Program-made: the position numbers and the translations under genes
Shown: piece by piece, positions 18,609 to 25,362 of the stretch
Layout of the letters: each line of letters begins with the position of its first letter
Position numbering within the stretch: the stretch's first letter is position 1
The notes under the pieces: model-generated
The model's database searches: none
What the model was told of the DNA's origin: nothing
Seen by the model: the letters and a program-made list of their open reading frames with translations, nothing else
Assembly: GCA_003223975.1 (NCBI GenBank)
Contig: QHXS01000080.1
Location: 1 to 36,469, forward strand
Source: Acidobacteriota bacterium
GTDB lineage: Bacteria; Acidobacteriota; Blastocatellia; Pyrinomonadales; Pyrinomonadaceae
Direction of reading: 5' to 3'
Length of the DNA: 36,469 bases

Positions 18609-19502
18609 ATGAAATTAGTTGCGTTCAATAACCTCTCAAACTCAAGCGTACGGCCGATCCATTTTCGGGTCGGCGCGCTGATCGACGATGACAACGTCGC
18701 CGATCTGACACCGTCAATTTTACCCTTGGGCCTCACGCCGATAGAACTTTTGCGTTGTTACGATCTCAGTACTGATTTCACCACACCTGCCTCAGAGGCA
18801 GTCTTTTCAGGCAATCTCCCGGTGCTATCGAAAAACGACGTAAAACTCGAAGCGCCGATCCCACGACCTGGAAAGATAATCTGTATCGGATTGAATTACA
18901 GAAATCATGCGATCGAAAGTGGAATGGAAATTCCTAAATCGCCGATCATTTTCTCGAAATTCGTGACCTCCGTCGCCGCGCCGAACGAGCCGATAGGCAT
19001 CCCAACCGGAAGTGAGCAAACCGATTACGAAGCAGAACTCGCAGTGGTGATCGGCCGTCGAGGAAAGAACATTCCTGTCGCGGAGGCAATGAAGCATGTT
19101 TTCGGCTATACGAATTTCAATGACATTTCGGCACGCGATTTTCAGTTTACCGACGGGCAGTGGCAACGTGGAAAATCGTGTGACACATTTGCACCATTCG
19201 GCGAGTTTGTGGCAACAAAGGATGAGATTGTAGACCCTCATAACTTGCGCATTCAATTTCGATTGAACGGAAAAACGATGCAGGATTCGACCACTGCGGA
19301 ACTCATCTTTCGAATCCCAGAGTTGATCGAATTCCTATCCAGGTCCATCACGCTCGAGCCCGGCGATATCATCGCAACCGGCACGCCGCCCGGCGTTGGT
19401 TTCGCACGCAAGCCGCCTGTATTTCTGCAAGATGGAGATCTTTGCGAAGTCGAGATCGAAGGGCTCGGTGTACTTTCGAATCCGGTGAAACAGAATGTTT
19501 GA
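18609..19502 (+). CDS. Fumarylacetoacetate-hydrolase family enzyme, probable 2,4-diketo-3-deoxy sugar-acid hydrolase
   Basis: This 297-aa enzyme likely cleaves a 2,4-diketo-3-deoxy acid to pyruvate and a hydroxy acid, the last step of the L-fuconate/L-rhamnonate 2,4-diketo route. The FAH core shows ICIGLNYRNHAIE, metal ligands Glu141 and Glu143 (DYEAELAVVIG) and Asp172 (NDISARD), then GKSCDTFAPFG and the closing GDIIATGTPPGVG. It begins 92 bases after the dehydratase, in a gap with small hairpins including ATGGC/GCCAT at 18554-18567. Its last 8 bases overlap the following dehydrogenase gene. The pairing of this family with an SDR is the hallmark of the diketo pathway; the exact substrate is inference. 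Confidence 0.88.
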   Translation: MKLVAFNNLSNSSVRPIHFRVGALIDDDNVADLTPSILPLGLTPIELLRCYDLSTDFTTPASEAVFSGNLPVLSKNDVKLEAPIPRPGKIICIGLNYRNHAIESGMEIPKSPIIFSKFVTSVAAPNEPIGIPTGSEQTDYEAELAVVIGRRGKNIPVAEAMKHVFGYTNFNDISARDFQFTDGQWQRGKSCDTFAPFGEFVATKDEIVDPHNLRIQFRLNGKTMQDSTTAELIFRIPELIEFLSRSITLEPGDIIATGTPPGVGFARKPPVFLQDGDLCEVEIEGLGVLSNPVKQNV

Positions 19503-20262
19503 TCTTTCGGGCAAAACTGCGTTTGTTACAGGGGCGGCCTCAGGCATTGGCGAAGCGATCGCTCACGCGCTTGCAGGCGCAGGAGCGTATGTCTTCGTCG
19601 CTGACTTAAATGCCGAATTGGGTGAGCGCGTCGCGGCGAAGATCAATAGCGATGGCGGTAATGCCGAATTCGCACTACTGGATATAGCCGACCAAGCAGA
19701 ATGCACTTCCGTTGCCGGTCGCATTCACGCTGAACGAGCCCACCTCGATATCCTGGTCAATAACGCCGGGATCGGCCATGTCGGGACGATCCTGAACACC
19801 GAAACGGAAGATTTGGAACGTCTTTTCAGGGTGAACGTTCTCGGAACATTTGGCCTGACAAAGGCCTTTATCGCGCCGATGATCGATCGGCGATACGGCG
19901 TGATCGTCAACGTCGCTTCGATCGGAGGTGTTATCGGGATCCGTGAACGGATCGCATACTGTACGACAAAGTTTGCAGTCGTTGGATTCACGAAAAGCCT
20001 TGCCCTCGATCACGCAAAGGACGGCATTCGCGCAAATGCGGTTTGCCCGGGCCGTGTCGAAACTCCGTTCGTTCGCTCGCGGCTCGCCGAATATCCCGAT
20101 CCCGAAAAGGCCTATAGGGAAATGTCCGATACGCAAGCGATCGGACGAATGGGGAAACCGGAAGAGATCGCCGCGGCCGTGCTATACCTTGCAAGCGACG
20201 AGGCGGCATTCATCACCGGCACTGCTCTCGAAATTGACGGCGGCTGGTCGGCCGGAAAATGA
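19495..20262 (+). CDS. Short-chain dehydrogenase, probable 2-keto-3-deoxy sugar-acid 4-dehydrogenase
   Basis: This is a classical SDR of 255 aa with an intact site: TGAASGIG near residue 11, NNAG at 89-92, Ser142, and Tyr155/Lys159 (YCTTK). The C-terminal TGTALEIDGGWSAGK is typical of bacterial oxidoreductases on sugar acids. The gene overlaps the FAH gene by 8 bases, indicating translational coupling. That pairing supports oxidation of a 2-keto-3-deoxy-L-fuconate- or rhamnonate-like acid at C4, giving the diketo compound its partner hydrolyses. It is the last gene of the island. A short hairpin CGATCA-CTAA-TGATCG (20265-20280) follows but lacks a T run. Confidence 0.9.
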   Translation: MFDLSGKTAFVTGAASGIGEAIAHALAGAGAYVFVADLNAELGERVAAKINSDGGNAEFALLDIADQAECTSVAGRIHAERAHLDILVNNAGIGHVGTILNTETEDLERLFRVNVLGTFGLTKAFIAPMIDRRYGVIVNVASIGGVIGIRERIAYCTTKFAVVGFTKSLALDHAKDGIRANAVCPGRVETPFVRSRLAEYPDPEKAYREMSDTQAIGRMGKPEEIAAAVLYLASDEAAFITGTALEIDGGWSAGK

Positions 20263-20320
20263 TCCGATCACTAATGATCGCGGAAAAAATCGCTAAAGCG
20301 TTGTTTCTATTATGTTTAAT

Positions 20321-20396
<76 letters not shown>

Positions 20397-20428
20397 ATGT
20401 TCCCAGGCGGCTAGGGAAACAAATTGAG

Positions 20429-20458
20429 ATACTAGCAAAACGTCCCAAGTGCCCGCAA
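20429..20458 (-). promoter_or_regulatory. Possible tRNA-Thr promoter
   Basis: On the minus strand TTGCGG (20458-20453) lies 18 bases before TAGTAT (20434-20429), about 33 bases upstream of the tRNA 5' end. The match is fair and the position suits a tRNA gene; nothing else supports it. Confidence 0.35.
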
Positions 20459-20552
20459 CAAACCGCTTGAAATATAAGGAATTCAGATCGATTTTGGCGC
20501 CCCATCACGGATAAACCTTTAATTTTTGATTGTTTAACAACAAAAAAACATG

Positions 20553-20581
20553 TTGACTCGCTGGTGAGGCGACGCTAAAAT
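20553..20581 (+). promoter_or_regulatory. Sigma-70-like promoter of the secreted protein gene at 20696
   Basis: TTGACT (20553-20558) and TAAAAT (20576-20581) are separated by exactly 17 bases, a near-consensus promoter. The predicted leader is about 107 bases. It contains an inverted repeat GACCT-N11-AGGTC (20662-20682) ending just before the ribosome-binding site AAGGAG (20684-20689). That hairpin could affect translation, but this is speculative. No gene is seen in the remainder of 20397-20695. Confidence 0.65.
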
Positions 20582-20695
20582 AAAAGGTGCCTGAATGCCG
20601 GGCATATCCTGATGTCTGCGACCGCAAACACGTTCCCGGTCATAAAATCTTTTCAGATTCCGACCTAACATCATCTCAGGTCTAAGGAGAAAATT

Positions 20696-21664
20696 GTGAG
20701 CTCAAATCGTTTTTTTGTCAGAGGTGTCGCTTTGTTTTTAGCATTCGCCGCGGTCGGGTCAGCCGCTATCGCGGTTAACGGCCAGGTGCAAAGTGTTACA
20801 CAGCGGCCGATGCCAGTTGCAGAACGGAATAACCTTTATTGTGCAGGCTATGTGCAATCGGCGCCGATAAATACAAGTTTCCAGTTGGTCGGCGGCCACG
20901 AGGAACAAGAGCAATACCTCTATTCCCAGAACAACGTCGTTTACATCAGCAGCGGTGGGGGCGCCCGCTTGAAGGCCGGTGATATTCTTTCCGTCGTTCG
21001 TCCTCGCGGCAAGGTGTCCAAAAGTATCACTGATAAGGACGGTTCCCTCGGTTATTTTGTTCAGGAAGTCGGAGCTGTTGAGGTCATGCGTGTAAAGGAA
21101 AATTACTCGATCGCCAAGATCAAGACCTCCTGCGACAATTTTCTTCTCGGGGATCTGGTCGAACCGATCCAGGCTCGTGTAAGCCCGCTCTATAAAGACC
21201 GACTGCCGCTAGACAGGTATCGCGATCCGAGTGGAAATCCGATCGGCCGCTTGTTCCTGACCCGGGATAATGGTGAGTTGATCACCCGCGACCAGATCGT
21301 CTATATCGACCTCGGCGCCGAAGACAATGTGAAGATCGGTGACTATGTCACTGTGTTCCGACCGCTGGGTGAGGGAAACCTCCATATGCCGGCAGACCGC
21401 GAAACTGGACAAGCTTCAAGCTACGGTTATTCGAGTGACCACTTCAAAGGTTCGAAGTTTTCGAACTCGGCACCGCGCCGAAGAGGCGATAATGCCCAGA
21501 ACGGAACGGCCTCACAACACGAGGCAAAATCCGCAAGGCCAGAATGGATCCGAAAGGTCGTCGGCGAGCTTGTTGTTTTGAATGTCAAAGAACGAACGGC
21601 GACGGCTGTGGTGGTTCGCACCGGACAGGAAATTCAACCGGGCGATTACGTCGAGGTCCAATAA
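20696..21664 (+). CDS. Secreted protein of unknown function with FlgT-C-like repeats
   Basis: This 322-aa exported protein has a signal peptide (FFVRGVALFLAFAAVGSAAIAVNG) and starts at GTG 20696 behind AAGGAG. Three stretches share a pattern of a hydrophobic beta-strand followed by a Gly-Asp turn: LKAGDILSVVRP, VKIGDYVTVFRP and IQPGDYVEVQ at the C-terminus. Each is linked to conserved VGAVEVMRVKENYSIAKI- or VGELVVLNVKERTATAVV-like segments. This resembles the C-terminal repeats of FlgT and LPS/CsgG-associated proteins, which fold as small beta-barrels. A low-complexity polar linker lies near residues 245-280. It is a monocistron with its own promoter and terminator. Envelope function is likely; a specific role is not known. 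Confidence 0.85.
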   Translation: MSSNRFFVRGVALFLAFAAVGSAAIAVNGQVQSVTQRPMPVAERNNLYCAGYVQSAPINTSFQLVGGHEEQEQYLYSQNNVVYISSGGGARLKAGDILSVVRPRGKVSKSITDKDGSLGYFVQEVGAVEVMRVKENYSIAKIKTSCDNFLLGDLVEPIQARVSPLYKDRLPLDRYRDPSGNPIGRLFLTRDNGELITRDQIVYIDLGAEDNVKIGDYVTVFRPLGEGNLHMPADRETGQASSYGYSSDHFKGSKFSNSAPRRRGDNAQNGTASQHEAKSARPEWIRKVVGELVVLNVKERTATAVVVRTGQEIQPGDYVEVQ

Positions 21665-21686
21665 CCAAAACTGATCTATAAACCGA

Positions 21687-21719
21687 ACGAGGCGCGAATT
21701 TAATCTCGCGTCTCGTTTT
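21687..21719. terminator. Hairpin terminator between convergent genes, overlapping the end of pgsA
   Basis: ACGAGGCGCGA (21687-21697) pairs with TCGCGTCTCGT (21706-21716), 11 bp with one G-T wobble and an 8-base loop, followed by TTTT. It ends transcription of the gene stopping at 21664. The right arm and part of the loop lie inside the last codons of pgsA on the other strand, so coding and terminator sequence overlap. Confidence 0.8.
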
Positions 21720-22413
21720 CATTTTGGGCCTGATCGATCGAGCGTTTGCTGCGGGCACCAAAGAAAAGCGCAAAGTATCCATACATCGACCAAACCGCGG
21801 TGATCACGGAAACCCAGAGAGCTCCGCGACCGACGAGATAACCAAAGACCTTCCAGTCATTCGAGGTTAACGACATCGCCGGAAGGTGCGAGAACGCAAC
21901 GCGTACTTCTTCGACTTCCCAGAACCGGAAGGCCGGATAATCCTGGCCGAAGTTCGAAACAGGCGGATTGCCGTTCGCCGCCGCGATCAACAGGGCCGCG
22001 ACTGCGATACATTGCGCCCACATCTTTATCTTGCCGAACGTTTGAGCCTGAATGACGATTCCCTCAGCAGCGGCAACCGACCGAAGCCCGGTGATAATGA
22101 ATTCGCGTCCGATTATTACAACGACCGCCCACGACGGAGCCAGGTGTTTTTCGACGAGCACGATCAGAGCCGCCGAGACCAAAAGCTTATCGGCGATCGG
22201 ATCGAGAAATTTGCCGAGCGTCGAGACCTGGTTGCGCCGGCGCGCCAGTTGACCGTCAATAATGTCGGTGATCGATGCAGCAATAAAAAGCACGACCGCC
22301 GCCGCGTAGCCACTAACGCCGAGCCAACTCTCAGCCACGGGCGTCAGCAAAACCACGACGATCAGCGGTATGACGACTATCCGTGCAAACGTAAGATAAT
22401 TCGGAAGGTTCAC
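21700..22413 (-). CDS. pgsA: CDP-diacylglycerol--glycerol-3-phosphate 3-phosphatidyltransferase
   Basis: This membrane enzyme makes phosphatidylglycerol phosphate, the precursor of phosphatidylglycerol and cardiolipin. The CDP-alcohol phosphotransferase signature is complete: DIIDGQLARRRNQVSTLGKFLDPIADK, i.e. D-x2-DG-x2-AR-x8-G-x3-D-x3-D, with all metal- and CDP-binding acids. Hydrophobic segments flank it on both sides (LTFARIVVIPLIVVVLLTPV, WAVVVIIGREFIITG and others). At 237 aa it is longer than the ~180-200 aa usual for the family, because of an insert around residues 145-185 and a polar tail (ARSKRSIDQAQNENETRD). It stands alone and is convergent with the secreted-protein gene. Start MNLPNYLTFARI is typical. 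Confidence 0.95.
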   Translation of the reverse strand: MNLPNYLTFARIVVIPLIVVVLLTPVAESWLGVSGYAAAVVLFIAASITDIIDGQLARRRNQVSTLGKFLDPIADKLLVSAALIVLVEKHLAPSWAVVVIIGREFIITGLRSVAAAEGIVIQAQTFGKIKMWAQCIAVAALLIAAANGNPPVSNFGQDYPAFRFWEVEEVRVAFSHLPAMSLTSNDWKVFGYLVGRGALWVSVITAVWSMYGYFALFFGARSKRSIDQAQNENETRD

Positions 22414-22447
22414 CTGGTCTCCGATTTTAGCTTTAAACTATCGATAG

Positions 22448-22476
22448 TGTCCCACTGTCCCGCTGTCCCATTGTCC
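22448..22476. repeat. Short tandem repeat, 8-bp unit TGTCCCRY
   Basis: Units TGTCCCAC, TGTCCCGC, TGTCCCAT and a partial TGTCC follow each other just upstream of pgsA. The array is 3.6 copies with transitions only in the last two positions. It could be a slippage-prone tract in the pgsA upstream region; no function is evident. The rest of 22414-22684 shows no gene. Confidence 0.7.
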
Positions 22477-22684
22477 AACGCGTTATTATGGATAGGTCCG
22501 CAATAGATCGGTAAAACCCCTTCTACGTTGTCAAAGATCGAGAGGAGATGCTCGTCTCCCGATCTGGCAGTGCAACAATGTAGCATGGACGGTACAGAAT
22601 GTCAAGGGTCTCTCACGATACAGAATCAAAACGTCAATGAGGGTACGGTTTATAGATACTGCGGAAGAAAAGGAAGGTTTTGAC

Positions 22685-23764
22685 ATGAAGATCATCAAAC
22701 TAATTGCACTAAACACACTAATTGGACTGTTTGCAGCCGCCTGTAATCAGCAGCAACCGCCGCAGGCGACGAACCCTAATCCGTATCCAGATAATGCGAA
22801 CACTGCGTTGGCCGAGGCCTCTCCGTACAATGAAGAGGGCGATTATTGGGCAAAGGAGAATTTTGACCTGCAGCGCGTCGGCAACGTGATCCGACGCTCT
22901 AAAACTCCGGAGGAATTCGAAAGGTACTTGAACGAGCCCGGCGGGATCAACAATCTTGACTTGAATGGCGATGGCTACGTCGATTACATCAGCGTCGATG
23001 AGTATCAGGATCGTGACGATTATTCGCGGGGGCTTTCGTTATACGCGAGCTATGGCCCAGACCAGAGACAAGAACTCGGCAATGTGGTTTTCTACCGCGA
23101 TGATCTGAATTATCCGGGCGCCCGTGTGTTGGTAACCGGCAATAACCAGATCTACGGCGACAATTATCATTACGAAACGAACTGGCTCGATCAAGCGATT
23201 TCGATCGCTAGTTTGCTTTTTAGCCCGCGGCAAACTTATTACCGTTCGCCGTACTATTACAACAATTATCCTGCCGGCTACACGGCTTATGAGGTCGTAG
23301 ATCGGCCCATTTACGTTAGCCGTATCGAACAGCTTTACCCGCAACCGATGTTGGTATATTCAGCATCACCCGCTTATCTCGAGCGAATAAGAATTAAATC
23401 GCCAAACAACGGCCTGCACTTAGGTTGGTTAAAAGCTCGTATGGTCAAACCAACAAAGGAACAAGCGGATTTCTGGAAGAATAACCAGCGAAAATGGGAA
23501 CACGTGCGAGCCAATAAGCCCGGCAAATCGGAACTTCCGCCAGGACAGGCGAAAAAGATGGACGGCGGCGACAGAAGTGAACGAGGCAATCCTGAAAAGA
23601 TGAACAACGCGGGAAATCCCGGCAAAGACCATGGGAAGCCTCAAAAGTCCGAGCAAGGCGAACAAGGGAACGGAGGCGGAAAAGGCCATCAAGACAAAGG
23701 CCAAGGCCAAGGCCAAGGCCAAGGCCAAGGCAAAGGACAGGGAAAAGGAAAAGGCAAGCCGTAA
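22685..23764 (+). CDS. Lipoprotein with calcium-loop motif and Gly/Gln/Lys-rich tail
   Basis: This 359-aa protein is probably lipid-anchored. MKIIKLIALNTLIGLFAAAC ends in a lipobox-like Cys at residue 20. The ATG at 22685 is chosen over an in-frame ATG at 22637 because the signal peptide begins there and a GAAGG-type ribosome-binding site precedes it. Residues near 95-110 contain DLNGDGYVDYIS, an EF-hand/dockerin-style calcium loop. A Tyr-rich segment follows (QTYYRSPYYYNNYPAGY). The C-terminal ~90 residues are low complexity, ending in KGQGQGQGQGQGKGQGK from a 6-bp DNA repeat. I do not recognise the family. The basic tail might bind acidic surface polymers, but this is speculative. Confidence 0.82.
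   Translation: MKIIKLIALNTLIGLFAAACNQQQPPQATNPNPYPDNANTALAEASPYNEEGDYWAKENFDLQRVGNVIRRSKTPEEFERYLNEPGGINNLDLNGDGYVDYISVDEYQDRDDYSRGLSLYASYGPDQRQELGNVVFYRDDLNYPGARVLVTGNNQIYGDNYHYETNWLDQAISIASLLFSPRQTYYRSPYYYNNYPAGYTAYEVVDRPIYVSRIEQLYPQPMLVYSASPAYLERIRIKSPNNGLHLGWLKARMVKPTKEQADFWKNNQRKWEHVRANKPGKSELPPGQAKKMDGGDRSERGNPEKMNNAGNPGKDHGKPQKSEQGEQGNGGGKGHQDKGQGQGQGQGQGKGQGKGKGKP
23697..23731. repeat. 6-bp tandem repeat AAGGCC inside the lipoprotein gene
   Basis: Five perfect AAGGCC units (23697-23726) and a partial sixth encode alternating Gly-Gln residues in the lipoprotein tail. Unit length is a multiple of three, so copy-number change would alter tail length without a frameshift. Confidence 0.9.
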
Positions 23765-23824
23765 ATACGGGGAACCCTCGTGCCCCGAGCGGCAGACATC
23801 TCGGCCCGTTGGTTAAAAAAATAA

Positions 23825-23851
23825 GAGCAGGCTTCGGCCTGCTCCTCTTTT
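23825..23851. terminator. Bidirectional hairpin terminator
   Basis: GAGCAGGC (23825-23832) and GCCTGCTC (23837-23844) form a perfect 8-bp stem with a TTCG tetraloop. A T-rich run follows on the plus strand and an A-rich run precedes it, so it can serve both the lipoprotein gene (+) and the DUF1501 gene (-), which converge here. Confidence 0.9.
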
Positions 23852-23868
23852 GTTGATTTGGATCTTTG

Positions 23869-25362
23869 CTAGCCCATAAACCCAAGGTTCGAGGTCGTGA
23901 AATTGTTGATATTCGGAAAAACCGCCTGTTGATCCGAATCGAGTAAACCGAACCATCGCGCCAAGGTGGCTGCGTATTGATCGGTCGCAGTTGTCGGGAT
24001 CCAACGTCCGCGAGCGCCGGTGCCGCTATCGGTATCGTTCGGTCCGCCCGTTCCTTTGATCAACGTCGGATATTGAGTTCCGTTCGGACCGTCAATGCCG
24101 TAGAAATCTCCGCCGAGTACAGAGCCGCCCATAACAAAAGCAACGTTTCCCCAAGCATGGTCTGTCCCCGCCGCAGCACCCGAGCCAGCTGGATTGAACG
24201 TGCGCCCAAAATCCGAAAGCGTGAACGTTGTGACGTTGTCCGAGACTCCCTGGGAGACCATATTGTCGTAAAATGCACGTAACGCCTGGCTAAGCTGCGT
24301 GATCAGGGTCGTATGACTTGTAAGTTCGTTATTGTGAGTATCAAATCCGCCAAGCTGTACGTAGAAGATCTGCCGATTTATGTTCAGGTCCAAGCGCCGT
24401 TGAATCAGTCTTGCAACCTGTTTTAGCTGCAGTCCGATATTGGAATTCGGAAAACCGGTCGGGTCGGTGAACGACGTTTGAAGTGCGGCGTTTGCCTGCA
24501 TTGCCAGATCGGTGACGTGGCTGGCGGAGGCCACATAGTTTGAACTTAAGTCCACCGTGCGAAGCTCGTTAAACGCGGTAAGTTTGGCAGCATTCGATGC
24601 TCCGCTCAGGCCAGAAGGATTCAATACGTTTGAGAGTGAAGTTCCGGCATTGGCGATCGCCATGGGCAACGTCGCCTGGCCGGACGTGAACAGTTGAGCG
24701 CCGGAAATGGACGTGACCATCGGAATGAGGCCCTGCGGGTTGTTGCCGGTAGTCATTTTGTCCGAGACGCGTCCGCCCCATCCAGTGAAAGCCTGTGTGT
24801 TTGCAACACTCGACTGATTGATCGAAACCTGATCGGAATGCGAGAAAAGCTGGTAAGGCTTTTGGATCGAGCCATTCTGATACTGCGTCTTGGTCATAGG
24901 CCTGACAAGGCTGCCGACATTTGGCAAAACAGCCAGCTTGCCCGCTGCCCAAAGCGGATGGATGCCGGCGTTTCCACCTGACCCCGTTTGGTCGCCGAAT
25001 CCCGGGTTCAGGCCGAACGACCAACCGTTGATCGTCGGTACCGTGATCGGCAGAAGGGACGGCTGCGGAATGGCTAATGTCGATGCAGCACGTTCGGCGG
25101 CGTACATGTCGTACGTAAAATCTGTCCCGTTACTGTGGTTAGGGATAACAAGGTTCATTCCGTCAACACCGCCGGAAAGGAACACCAGCACAAGCGCTTT
25201 GTAATTCTCACCGCCCTCGGATCGCGGTTCTGAGTCGATCACCTTTTGTGCAAGGGCGCTCATTGTGCCGAGATGCGCCATTTGAGTTGCCAGTGCCGTC
25301 ATACTCAGGGCACAGCAGGACTTTTTCAAAAATTCGCGTCTTGATTCTTCCATTGATGTCAC
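23869..25362 (-). CDS. DUF1501 family Tat-exported protein
   Basis: This is a DUF1501 protein of 497 aa, the usual length. The Tat signal ESRREFLKKSCCALSMTALATQM is at the N-terminus. Family motifs follow: ALVLVFLSGGVDGMNLVIP, then QLGGFDTHNN, TFTLSDFGRTFNP and GTDHAWGNVAFVMGG. The last three resemble metal-site motifs of the alkaline-phosphatase/sulfatase superfamily, to which the family is distantly related. The reaction is unknown. The GTG at 25362 overlaps the DUF1800 stop (GTGA), and an ATG three codons later is an alternative. The gene is second in a two-gene operon, and the pair is conserved in many Acidobacteriota, Bacteroidota and Planctomycetota. Confidence 0.92.
   Translation of the reverse strand: MTSMEESRREFLKKSCCALSMTALATQMAHLGTMSALAQKVIDSEPRSEGGENYKALVLVFLSGGVDGMNLVIPNHSNGTDFTYDMYAAERAASTLAIPQPSLLPITVPTINGWSFGLNPGFGDQTGSGGNAGIHPLWAAGKLAVLPNVGSLVRPMTKTQYQNGSIQKPYQLFSHSDQVSINQSSVANTQAFTGWGGRVSDKMTTGNNPQGLIPMVTSISGAQLFTSGQATLPMAIANAGTSLSNVLNPSGLSGASNAAKLTAFNELRTVDLSSNYVASASHVTDLAMQANAALQTSFTDPTGFPNSNIGLQLKQVARLIQRRLDLNINRQIFYVQLGGFDTHNNELTSHTTLITQLSQALRAFYDNMVSQGVSDNVTTFTLSDFGRTFNPAGSGAAAGTDHAWGNVAFVMGGSVLGGDFYGIDGPNGTQYPTLIKGTGGPNDTDSGTGARGRWIPTTATDQYAATLARWFGLLDSDQQAVFPNINNFTTSNLGFMG

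Noticed and set aside
20265..20290. Terminator of the sugar island
   Set aside because: The CGATCA/TGATCG hairpin is followed by A residues, not T, on the plus strand; kept only as a note.
23429..23728. Minus-strand frame rich in Ala-Leu repeats
   Set aside because: It is the antisense of the AAGGCC repeat in the lipoprotein gene, with no start signals.
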